Shown here: positions 14,426-20,048 of the stretch, piece after piece
How positions within the stretch are numbered: the first letter of the stretch is position 1
How the letters are laid out: every line of letters starts with the position of its first letter
From: UBA9732 sp045116915
GTDB lineage: Bacteria > Spirochaetota > Spirochaetia > Sphaerochaetales > Sphaerochaetaceae
Direction: 5' to 3'
Length of the DNA stretch: 20,048 bases
NCBI GenBank assembly: GCA_045116915.1
Contig: JBGUMQ010000010.1
Location: 1 to 20,048 of the forward strand
Program-made: the position numbers and the translations under genes
Notes under the pieces: model-generated
The model's database searches: none
Told to the model about the DNA's origin: nothing
Seen by the model: the letters and a program-made list of their open reading frames with translations, nothing else

Positions 14426-15827
14426 ATTGCGCCTTCACCAATGTATATGCTATATCCGCAAGATTCCTGAACGCACCGGAGACAGCCTCCTGTTCCGATG
14501 ACGCGAACGAACTTGCATGGAGTATCTCGCTCTGGTATTCGACATGCTCGTCGCTGCAGCGGTATAGCGTGGCAAGCCCTTCCACGTTGGCGGCCACGAT
14601 GCCGGTCCTGGAATCCACGATGTCCACCACCCCGGTCCTGACGACCAGGAGGTATCCGGCCTTGCTGCCGCTGTGGTTGAATTCGTAGCTGATGTCCGAC
14701 TCGTCGTCCAGCGTTGCGTAGAACGCCATCGCATCCGCCCCGTCGGAGACGAACTTGGCCGTCAGGTAGTCGGTGATGTCATGGACACCGGTGACATAAC
14801 CCAGCCCGTCGTGCTCGACGACACTCACGGCTATGTTGCCGCTCCTGTACGTCATGGCGTAGTCGAACCTGACCGATTTGGACTCAATCAGCTCCCTCAG
14901 GGCGGACGTACGTTCGCCCTGAGCCTTCTTATCCAGGTCCGCGATCTCGTCGGAGAGGTTCAGGCTGAACAGTATGCTCCCCGACCTGAGGATGGAGTTG
15001 TTTATGGAATTGAATGTGAACGTCCCGTCCTCACCGGAGATGTACGTGAAGCTGTCGGCGTACGCGCTTCCCCTGGTGTCCACGGCGGTATACGAGGCAC
15101 GGACCTCGGCTCCCGCGACCGCGGACGATGCGAACATGCCCTTCCTGGACACGCCGACCACGCACACGGCCTCCTCCGGACGTGAGGAGATTATGGAGAT
15201 GTCCATGGCCTGCAGAAGACCCGTCACGACGGGATAGAGCGATTCGTACGTGTATTCGTCATCGACCTCCTGGAGCTCCAGCCCCATGGCCATGGCCTTC
15301 ATGTAGTTCTTCACGGCCTTGAATTCCCGGCCGGACTTCACATAGGCGTCTCCTTCCTGCACAAGGGAGGCGATCTCACCCGAAAGCGATGCCTTCTTCC
15401 TGTATTCCTCCGTCGTGGCGTCCTCCAGTATGGAGGCGTCCGCGACCGCATGGATGTAGTACTGGTAGTTGCCTTCGGCCGAAACCGTGCTGAAGGAATC
15501 CTCTATGTACAAGCCGAACTGGTTCAGCGTCCCCATGACGCTCAGCTCCCTGTACGCCTCCTGGCCGAATTCGTATCCCGTCCGCGTGGCGAGCTGATCC
15601 AGGAGGTCGGTGTAGGCCATGAGTTCCGCCTGCCGCGCCGCAGGTGCCGTGCCGACGGCGACAATGCCCGTGTTGCCCTTGCCGGCCCTGGAGTCCGGCA
15701 TGTAGTACCAGTACGGGAGTCCGGACATGTTGGATCTGATCAGCGCCGAGATGGAACTGCATCCCGTCATCAGGACGATCAGAGCGGCTAGAGCGGCAAC
15801 GACTGGGACAACGCGGCGTCTTGGCAT
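14418..15827 (-). CDS. LPP20-like lipoprotein of unknown function
   Basis: This 469-residue predicted lipoprotein begins with a basic start (MPRRR), a hydrophobic segment (7-20) and a relaxed lipobox LMTGC ending at Cys23. Residues about 37-135 (GLPYWYYMPDSRAGK, then GIVAVGTAPAARQAELMAYTD) resemble the LPP20/FlgT-N-like fold found in many lipoproteins. A helical, TPR-like stretch (about 140-210) follows. Next is a beta-rich region with carboxypeptidase-regulatory character (about 220-292, VAGAEVRASYTAVDTRGSAY, DGTFTFNSI), then a C-terminal domain without a recognised family. The frame is open upstream to 16205, but that part overlaps the preceding gene and reads as arginine-rich noise. The ATG at 15827 gives the signal peptide and overlaps the previous stop as TGATG. 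Function is not known; it is tied to its neighbour and to M16C by overlaps. Confidence 0.8.
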   Translation of the reverse strand: MPRRRVVPVVAALAALIVLMTGCSSISALIRSNMSGLPYWYYMPDSRAGKGNTGIVAVGTAPAARQAELMAYTDLLDQLATRTGYEFGQEAYRELSVMGTLNQFGLYIEDSFSTVSAEGNYQYYIHAVADASILEDATTEEYRKKASLSGEIASLVQEGDAYVKSGREFKAVKNYMKAMAMGLELQEVDDEYTYESLYPVVTGLLQAMDISIISSRPEEAVCVVGVSRKGMFASSAVAGAEVRASYTAVDTRGSAYADSFTYISGEDGTFTFNSINNSILRSGSILFSLNLSDEIADLDKKAQGERTSALRELIESKSVRFDYAMTYRSGNIAVSVVEHDGLGYVTGVHDITDYLTAKFVSDGADAMAFYATLDDESDISYEFNHSGSKAGYLLVVRTGVVDIVDSRTGIVAANVEGLATLYRCSDEHVEYQSEILHASSFASSEQEAVSGAFRNLADIAYTLVKAQYV

Positions 15828-16477
15828 CAGAAGCAGACCCCGATTCCGGCGTAAGGCGTCCAGAGCGATACCGAATCCGATGCCCGGAGCCAGCTGGCTC
15901 CGGCCTCCCAGCAGAAGGTCCCGATGTTGTGCCTGTAGCCGAAGCTGTAGCAGCTTGCGAACAGCACTGAGGACCCGATGGCCACACCTACGGCGCCGGT
16001 CCCGGTGAACTTCCCGTTCCTGACCAGCGTGTTGGCGGAATCCCAGAGCCGCGCCAGCGGAACCGCGACCTCGGCGCCGGCGAGGACCAGGGCCATCGTT
16101 CCGGTATCCCTGCCGTATGTGACGCCCGCCATTACAACAGGGGAGAACGGATACAGCGGTGTCGTCATGCTGAATGTTGCAAGTGCATGGTTCAAGCCGC
16201 CCCACGCCGTCAGGGTGAACAGCGGGCCGCGTTCCTCAAGACCGGAACCCTTCCGTATCTCAGCGACAGAGACGAGCCTGTCGAACATGACGATGTCGCC
16301 GGCCGTCTTCCTTGCTATCAATATGTTCCCGTCCGGATCGGTGAAGACCTGTCCGCGCGCGACCCCGGCCATGTCAGCCGACGAGACGTTGTTCCCGTAG
16401 ACGTAGCCGACCGTGCCCGCATACAGGCTGCAGCAGAGGACCAGACAGAATAGAAGCGCGACGGAAAACCTTCTCAC
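15827..16477 (-). CDS. Exported, probably outer-membrane barrel-like protein of unknown function
   Basis: I do not recognise a named family. The 216-residue product starts with a signal peptide (MRRFSVALLFCLVLCCSLYA, cleavage likely after Ala20). It then has a short polar segment (about 21-75, containing FTDPDGNILIARKT), and alternating Gly/aromatic strands (LTAWGGLNHALATFSM, AVGVAIGSSVLFASCYSFGY, LWTPYAGIGVCF). It ends in Phe, as many outer-membrane beta-barrels do. LCCS could alternatively be a lipobox. The start is GTG at 16477, one base after the pepT stop, with only a weak ribosome binding site (GGCGG), suggesting coupling to pepT. The stop overlaps the lipoprotein ATG. Its place between pepT and a lipoprotein gene suggests an envelope function linked to that lipoprotein. 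Confidence 0.72.
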   Translation of the reverse strand: MRRFSVALLFCLVLCCSLYAGTVGYVYGNNVSSADMAGVARGQVFTDPDGNILIARKTAGDIVMFDRLVSVAEIRKGSGLEERGPLFTLTAWGGLNHALATFSMTTPLYPFSPVVMAGVTYGRDTGTMALVLAGAEVAVPLARLWDSANTLVRNGKFTGTGAVGVAIGSSVLFASCYSFGYRHNIGTFCWEAGASWLRASDSVSLWTPYAGIGVCF

Positions 16478-16478
16478 C

Positions 16479-17705
16479 TTATTCCGCCCATTCCCTGATT
16501 ATGCCGATTATCAGATCAGTGCTTTCGTTCATGGCATCCAGGGCCGCCCATTCGAACCTGCTGTGGTAGTTGTGCCCTCCGGTATAGAGGTTCGGGCACG
16601 GGATGCCCAGGATCTGCGCGATGCGCGAGCCGTCCGTGCCTCCGCGGATTATCTGTGTCCTGAGCGGCTGTCCGAGCTTCTTCCCGGCGCGGAAGATGGC
16701 ATCGACCGCCTTGGGATCCTTCTTCGAGGCCTCGCCCATGTTCAGGTAGCTGATCTTGGCATCGACGGTGACCTTCCCGCCGTTGTATATGGACTCGATG
16801 GCCGTACCGAGCTGTTTCATGACCCCGATGCGTCTGAGCAGGCTGTCGTAGTCGAAATCCCTGAGGTAGACGGTGACATCCATATCGGTCGCGTTCCCGT
16901 TGGCCTGCTGCGCGCAGTAATAGCCGTAGCGGCCGTCGGTGGCCTCAGGACTTTCGGCCTGCGGGAGTGCGTTGATGTAGGCCGCAGCCATGGTGAGCGC
17001 GTTGACCATCCTGCCGCGTGCCGCCCCCAGATGGAACGAGACGCCGGAGAAATGTACCTTGACCGTCGCTGCGTTGAAGCACTCCAGCTCAACGACATGG
17101 CGCTCACCGCCGTCGACGGTGTAGAAGGCCTTGCTGTGCAGCCGTGTGGCATCGAAGAAATCCATGCCGTAGCCGGTCTCCTCGTCGGGGGAGAAGAGGA
17201 TCTCCACCTCGCCGTGCCTTATCTCCGGATGCTTGACCAGATACGAGAGCGCGGTCATTATCTCCGCGATTCCGCCCTTGTCGTCGCATCCGAGAAGGGT
17301 GTCGCCTTCCGATGTGATGATCCTGGAACCCGCATACTGCTCCAGTTCCGGGTTCTTCGCCGACTCTATGACCATGCCGTTTTTCAGGACTATGTCACCG
17401 CCCTTGTAGTCGTTGACCACGGGCTTCACATGGTTGCCCTCGACATCGTCCGCGGTATCCACATGCGAGCTGAACGCGATCGCGGGTATGCCCTCCGCGT
17501 TGGCGGGAAGCCTTGCCAGGAGATATCCGTGGTCATCGAGGTCCACGTCCTCCAACCCCAGTTCCCTGAGTTCCTTCTCAAGGAGCCTGAGCAGGTCCCA
17601 TTCGCCTTCGAACGACGGATGTTTCCTGTCCGCCAGGGCTTCTATGCTCTGTGTGTCGACTACCGCATATCTTAGGAAACGTTCAAGTATCTCTTCTCTG
17701 AACAT
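16479..17705 (-). CDS. pepT: Peptidase T (tripeptide aminopeptidase)
   Basis: A dizinc M20-family aminopeptidase that removes the N-terminal residue of tripeptides in the cytosol. At 408 residues it is the usual length. Residues matching the PepT active site are visible: His81 and Asp83 in SSHVDTADDV, bridging Asp141 in GCDDKGG, catalytic Glu175 and ligand Glu176 in PDEETGYG, Asp198 in YTVDGGE, and His378 in YTGGHNYHSRFEW. RGGTDGSRIA (354-363) is the conserved loop from the lid domain. AGGAG at 17711-17715 (minus strand) is five bases from the ATG. It is the first gene of the operon with two envelope proteins and the M16C peptidase. Confidence 0.97.
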   Translation of the reverse strand: MFREEILERFLRYAVVDTQSIEALADRKHPSFEGEWDLLRLLEKELRELGLEDVDLDDHGYLLARLPANAEGIPAIAFSSHVDTADDVEGNHVKPVVNDYKGGDIVLKNGMVIESAKNPELEQYAGSRIITSEGDTLLGCDDKGGIAEIMTALSYLVKHPEIRHGEVEILFSPDEETGYGMDFFDATRLHSKAFYTVDGGERHVVELECFNAATVKVHFSGVSFHLGAARGRMVNALTMAAAYINALPQAESPEATDGRYGYYCAQQANGNATDMDVTVYLRDFDYDSLLRRIGVMKQLGTAIESIYNGGKVTVDAKISYLNMGEASKKDPKAVDAIFRAGKKLGQPLRTQIIRGGTDGSRIAQILGIPCPNLYTGGHNYHSRFEWAALDAMNESTDLIIGIIREWAE

Positions 17706-17732
17706 GGCGACTCCTGATTCTCATCGGGGTCC

Positions 17733-17762
17733 ATTATCTCACAAAACGGCACACCGATGGAA
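17733..17762 (-). promoter_or_regulatory. Possible promoter of the pepT operon
   Basis: GATAAT (17738-17733, minus strand) lies 18 bases from TTCCAT (17762-17757), a weak -35. It leaves a leader of about 20 bases before the pepT ATG. Confidence 0.35.
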
Positions 17763-17781
17763 GATTTGTAGTTGTAGTTGA

Positions 17782-17871
17782 TTGCCTTGCATGCGCTACA
17801 TGCGCTACATGCGCTGCATGCGCTAAATGCACCACATGCGTTACATGCCTTGCATGCACTACATGCACATA
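17782..17871. repeat. 9-bp minisatellite, about ten diverged ATGCGCTAC units
   Basis: ATGC recurs at exactly nine-base spacing at 17791, 17800, 17809, 17818, 17827, 17836, 17845, 17854 and 17863. A degenerate unit (TTGCCTTGC) precedes the first. Units 1 and 2 are identical; the others differ at positions 5, 6, 8 and 9, and units 5 and 9 also at position 7. The array lies in the 236-base gap between the pepT start and the stop of the EAL gene. Because nine is a multiple of three, several frames stay open through it on both strands (His-Ala-Leu on plus, Ser-Ala-Cys and His-Val-Ala on minus). I see no support for any of these being genes. Confidence 0.93.
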
Positions 17872-17878
17872 AACAAAT

Positions 17879-17911
17879 GGGACTGTGCAACTTTGTTCCT
17901 GCGACAGTCCC
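17879..17911 (-). terminator. Probable terminator of the EAL-domain gene
   Basis: GGGACTGT (17879-17886) and ACAGTCCC (17904-17911) form an 8-bp stem extended by GCA/TGC with one bulged base. It starts 31 bases after the minus-strand stop at 17942. Reading minus, ATTTGTTTATG follows, a modest T-rich tail, so termination efficiency may be partial. Confidence 0.65.
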
Positions 17912-17941
17912 ATCATTCAGCGGCGATGACGAAGCATATGC

Positions 17942-19675
17942 TCAGGGCATCACCAGCTTCGCGGCTGTTTCGGGATCCAGTGGCTTGCCCCAGACGAAAC
18001 CCTGGATGTAATCGCATCCGATTTTCCTGAGGGTCTCGATCTGTCCGTCTTCCTCGACTCCCTCGGCGACGACCTTGAAGTTCATGATATGGCCCAGCGC
18101 GATGATGGCGGCGACGTACTGCTTGGATTTCTCGCTCGAGTTCATGGTGGTGATGAAGGAGCGGTCGACCTTGATCACATCGGACGGGATCGAATTCAGA
18201 TAGCTCAGGGACGAGTATCCGGTTCCGAAATCGTCTATGGATATCCTGACACCGAGCGCGGTGATCTGCTCTATGCACTCGAGTGCCCTGTCCACGGACT
18301 CGATCAGGATCGATTCCGTTATCTCGATCTCGAGCTGGTTGGCCGGAAGTCCGCTCTCGTCCAGGGCGCGTCTGATCTCATCGGCGAAACCGGCCTGCAT
18401 CAGATGGCGCACCGAAGCGTTGACGCTGAGGACCACGTCCGAACCTGTCTTCCTGACAAGCTCACCGATGAATTTCGAGGCGGAGAACAGGACCCTGGTG
18501 TCGATCAGGTCCACAAGACCGGTTTTCTCAGCAACCGGGATGAACACGACCGGGCTCACCACATTGTCGTCCTCATCCCTCATGCGGGCAAGGGCCTCGA
18601 AGCCCCTGAGCCTGTGGTCCATGTCGTACTGGGGCTGCAGGTTGTAGAACACATTGCCGTTGTCCAGGGCATGTCTGATGGAGCGCTCGATCTCAACCGA
18701 ATTGTCGCTGTTGAGCATGCTGTCCGAGAAACGGAGTATCGAGCAGGTGGCCTTGGCCTTCCTGGCCTGCTCCATCGCGACATAGGCATAGTCGAATACC
18801 GACTTCTCCTTCTCCGCATCCTCCGGATACATCGAATAGCCTATGCTTCTGGAGAGGACGAAATCACATCCCTCCACGACGAACTTCTCGCCAAGGGCAT
18901 CGGCGAAGTACTCCAGCACTTCCTGTGCCCTCTTCTCCGAGGCGCAGTCCCTGATGACAAGCAGGAATTCGTTTCCCTTGCGTGTGGCCACGAATGTCCT
19001 GGCCCCTGCGGCACCGGACTCGGAGATCCTGCTCATGCGCTCGGCGATCTGGACGATCGCGTTGTCTCCGGCATCCTGTCCGAGTGTATTGTTTATATTG
19101 CCGAAATTGACGAACTTGATGACTGCAAGAACGAACGGTTCCTTCTTCTGGATCAGGTACTTCATCAGCTCGTTTGTGGCGAAACTGTTGGGGATGCCGG
19201 TGATGCGGTCGGTCGATGCATGGTCGCGCATCCTCTTCTGGAATCTGGCCGAACGGTCGACATATTTGAAAAGATAGAAGGAAACCAGGACGATGACGAT
19301 ATCTGTGACTATTCCGGAGATCGCGCTGAAATTCTGCCTGAACAGGCTCACGAAAAGCATCGGCAGCTGTACGACGAGCATGCTTACCGATATGTAGAAT
19401 CCCGGTGCCCTGTACAGGACGATCATCATGACGACACAGAGGTTGCAGACAGCCGAGAACGCACCGGTGACCGTTCTGTACGGAACCGGATGCCCGAACA
19501 TGAAGAATACGCCGGTGGAATTGGAAGACTTGGTCACCAGAACAGCACCGGTGATGAAGAACACCACAAGGACGAACAGTCCCCAAATCGGCTGTTTGTT
19601 CACCGAGCTGAACTCATCCAGCATCCTTTCGCGCGCTGTACGCCTGCGGTCAAGGAAGTTTCCCCATTTACCCAC
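17942..19675 (-). CDS. Membrane-anchored degenerate GGDEF / EAL protein, probable c-di-GMP phosphodiesterase
   Basis: The 577-residue protein has four predicted transmembrane helices (about 28-48, 66-89, 92-112, 118-137). A GGDEF-like domain (about 150-318) and an EAL domain (about 326-577) follow. The GGDEF site is degenerate: KGNEF (233-237) replaces GGDEF, the magnesium-binding aspartates near 185-190 are missing, and there is no RxxD site, so cyclase activity is unlikely. The EAL domain keeps EAL (360-362), Asn419, Glu454 in EITES, DDFGTGYSS (481-489), Lys502, Glu538 in VAEGVE and Gln558, so it should hydrolyse c-di-GMP. The frame extends to a TTG at 19750, but that lies in the predicted -35 box. 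I choose GTG 19675, preceded by GAGGAGAGGG. It is transcribed alone. Confidence 0.92.
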   Translation of the reverse strand: MGKWGNFLDRRRTARERMLDEFSSVNKQPIWGLFVLVVFFITGAVLVTKSSNSTGVFFMFGHPVPYRTVTGAFSAVCNLCVVMMIVLYRAPGFYISVSMLVVQLPMLFVSLFRQNFSAISGIVTDIVIVLVSFYLFKYVDRSARFQKRMRDHASTDRITGIPNSFATNELMKYLIQKKEPFVLAVIKFVNFGNINNTLGQDAGDNAIVQIAERMSRISESGAAGARTFVATRKGNEFLLVIRDCASEKRAQEVLEYFADALGEKFVVEGCDFVLSRSIGYSMYPEDAEKEKSVFDYAYVAMEQARKAKATCSILRFSDSMLNSDNSVEIERSIRHALDNGNVFYNLQPQYDMDHRLRGFEALARMRDEDDNVVSPVVFIPVAEKTGLVDLIDTRVLFSASKFIGELVRKTGSDVVLSVNASVRHLMQAGFADEIRRALDESGLPANQLEIEITESILIESVDRALECIEQITALGVRISIDDFGTGYSSLSYLNSIPSDVIKVDRSFITTMNSSEKSKQYVAAIIALGHIMNFKVVAEGVEEDGQIETLRKIGCDYIQGFVWGKPLDPETAAKLVMP

Positions 19676-19719
19676 TGTGATTGCCCTCTCCTCGGATGCC
19701 TTGCACCCGCGTGAATAGG

Positions 19720-19750
19720 AGTATAGCACAGTCCTTATGGAAATTGGCAA
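19720..19750 (-). promoter_or_regulatory. Predicted promoter of the EAL gene with upstream A/T tract
   Basis: TTGCCA (19750-19745) and an extended -10, TGC-TATACT (TATACT at 19725-19720), lie on the minus strand with a long 19-base spacer. The roughly 35 bases upstream (19751-19785) are almost pure A/T and could act as an UP element. The predicted start near 19713 excludes the TTG at 19750 as initiation codon. Confidence 0.5.
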
Positions 19751-19773
19751 AATTTTTTTCGATTTTTTATATT
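19744..19773 (+). promoter_or_regulatory. Candidate divergent plus-strand promoter
   Basis: TTGGCA (19744-19749) and TATATT (19768-19773) are 18 bases apart, each one mismatch from consensus. It shares its -35 bases with the oppositely directed EAL promoter. Transcription would start near 19780 and run into the terminator at 19846-19892. Confidence 0.4.
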
Positions 19774-19785
19774 TAGAAAATTAAA

Positions 19786-19800
19786 GGACATAATGTGTCC
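19786..19800. promoter_or_regulatory. Palindrome GGACA-N5-TGTCC, possible operator or hairpin
   Basis: A perfect 5-bp inverted repeat around TAATG lies about 36 bases upstream of the EAL -35 box and just inside the predicted plus-strand transcript. It could bind a dimeric regulator or simply form the RNA hairpin. Confidence 0.35.
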
Positions 19801-19845
19801 GTAATTTACAGACAAATACCGGCCGATGTGGCAATTGCATAACCG

Positions 19846-19892
19846 AAAGCAGTCCGAAACATCGATTCGACAACAACGGACTGCTTTTTTTT
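19846..19892 (+). terminator. Strong intrinsic terminator without a protein gene upstream
   Basis: An 11-bp perfect stem pairs AAAGCAGTCCG (19846-19856) with CGGACTGCTTT (19877-19887) across a 20-base loop. The run of eight T spans 19885-19892. On the minus strand the stem is followed only by TTTCGG, so it works in the plus direction. Confidence 0.85.
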
Positions 19893-19899
19893 CAAAATC

Positions 19900-19939
19900 C
19901 GGCAGTCCGGAAGCCCCGAAATCCCGTTTTGGACTGCCG
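19900..19939. repeat. Second hairpin repeating the terminator arm
   Basis: CGGCAGTCC (19900-19908) pairs with GGACTGCCG (19931-19939) around a 22-base loop. GCAGTCC and GGACTGC each recur exactly 53 bases after their copies in the preceding terminator. There is no T-run after this hairpin. Confidence 0.75.
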
Positions 19940-20048
19940 ACTACATGGGTGATAAGTAGGTAAAGCGGAAAACAACACAAAATAACCGGACTTTCCTTTG
20001 GTTTACTCCAATATTCGGGACACTTTTTCCGTAATGGCTCAGTGCATG

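Larger units (their letters stand above)
19780..19892 (+). ncRNA. Candidate small RNA or terminated leader, about 113 nt
   Basis: A plus-strand promoter-like sequence, a 5-bp palindromic hairpin near the predicted 5' end (GGACA 19786-19790, TGTCC 19796-19800) and a strong intrinsic terminator define a short transcript unit. It contains no convincing reading frame. The terminator is the main evidence: it points in the plus direction, yet no plus-strand gene precedes it within 17 kb. I see no match to a known riboswitch or sRNA. It may also be the leader of a gene beyond 20048. Confidence 0.4.
19676..20048. other. Intergenic stretch without protein genes
   Basis: This 373-base end region is much richer in A/T than the rest of the window. 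It holds the EAL promoter, the candidate divergent promoter, the palindrome, the terminator and the second hairpin listed separately. From 19940 to 20048 I see nothing I can support. A gene may begin just beyond the window. Confidence 0.7.

Noticed and set aside
17672..17890. Minus-strand 72-residue frame rich in Ser-Ala-Cys repeats, looking like a Cys-rich peptide
   Set aside because: The repeats are the 9-bp minisatellite read in one of several open frames. It lacks a convincing ribosome binding site and runs into the pepT start region.
17778..18011. Plus-strand frame with His-Ala-Leu repeats
   Set aside because: Same minisatellite; the start would be TTG without a ribosome binding site, and the second half is antisense to the EAL gene.
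19846..19939. Classic attenuator with an antiterminator formed by pairing between the two hairpins
   Set aside because: The alternative partner lies downstream of the T-run, so it would be transcribed only after the termination decision. It cannot act as a standard antiterminator.
19780..20048. c-di-GMP riboswitch suggested by the neighbouring EAL gene
   Set aside because: I could not find the conserved core of the c-di-GMP-I type or a plausible type II fold, and the adjacent gene lies in the opposite direction.
20030..20048. Possible start of a tRNA gene (GGCTCAGTGCATG resembles a D-arm)
   Set aside because: The sequence ends before an anticodon or acceptor stem can be checked, and the preceding bases do not form a convincing acceptor strand.

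Overview
This window is a compact, G+C-rich bacterial chromosome segment with 18 supported protein genes, 16 of them on the minus strand. The organism looks like a diderm, fermentative, host- or anaerobe-associated bacterium. A spirochaete of the Sphaerochaeta/Treponema type is my best guess. That guess rests on the TAXI-type TRAP transporter, the PreP-like M16C peptidase, the relaxed lipobox lipoprotein of LPP20 type, the FKBP with a signal peptide, and the dense housekeeping operons. It is an inference from gene content, with moderate to low confidence. No phage, transposase, CRISPR array, rRNA or complete tRNA is visible.

Layout. Positions 2-247 (+) hold the 3' end of a TAXI TRAP solute-binding protein. 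Next is a phosphomannomutase/phosphoglucomutase gene (346-1878, +) with its own promoter and a pentanucleotide (AAAAC) repeat in the leader. It ends at a convergent hairpin terminator (1903-1941) shared with the minus-strand block. That block, read right to left, is def - fmt - radical SAM (YhcC/TIGR01212 type) - VanZ-like - FKBP - DUF308 (6232 down to 1963). It starts from a promoter that places the transcript start at or next to the def ATG, so def mRNA may be leaderless. Upstream lies a tightly overlapped operon cdaA - YbbR-like - acpS - truA - uracil-DNA glycosylase (family 4) - priA (11503 down to 6297), with a consensus -10 in front of cdaA.

Positions 17705-11552 (-) carry a second overlapped operon: pepT - small exported barrel-like protein - LPP20-type lipoprotein - M16C metallopeptidase. 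It suggests a peptide-processing unit coupled to two unrecognised envelope proteins. Between pepT and the next gene sits a 9-bp minisatellite (about ten units). The last gene (17942-19675, -) is a membrane-anchored degenerate-GGDEF plus intact-EAL protein, probably a c-di-GMP phosphodiesterase.

The final 373 bases (19676-20048) contain no protein gene but are structured. They hold an A/T-rich divergent promoter region, a GGACA-N5-TGTCC palindrome, a strong plus-strand intrinsic terminator with no plus-strand gene before it, and a second hairpin repeating the same GCAGTCC arm. Together these support a small plus-strand RNA of about 110 nt, or the terminated leader of a gene beyond the window. 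This is the most interesting non-annotated signal. No clearly new multi-gene system is evident; the two envelope proteins in the pepT-M16C operon are the best protein-level candidates for something undescribed.
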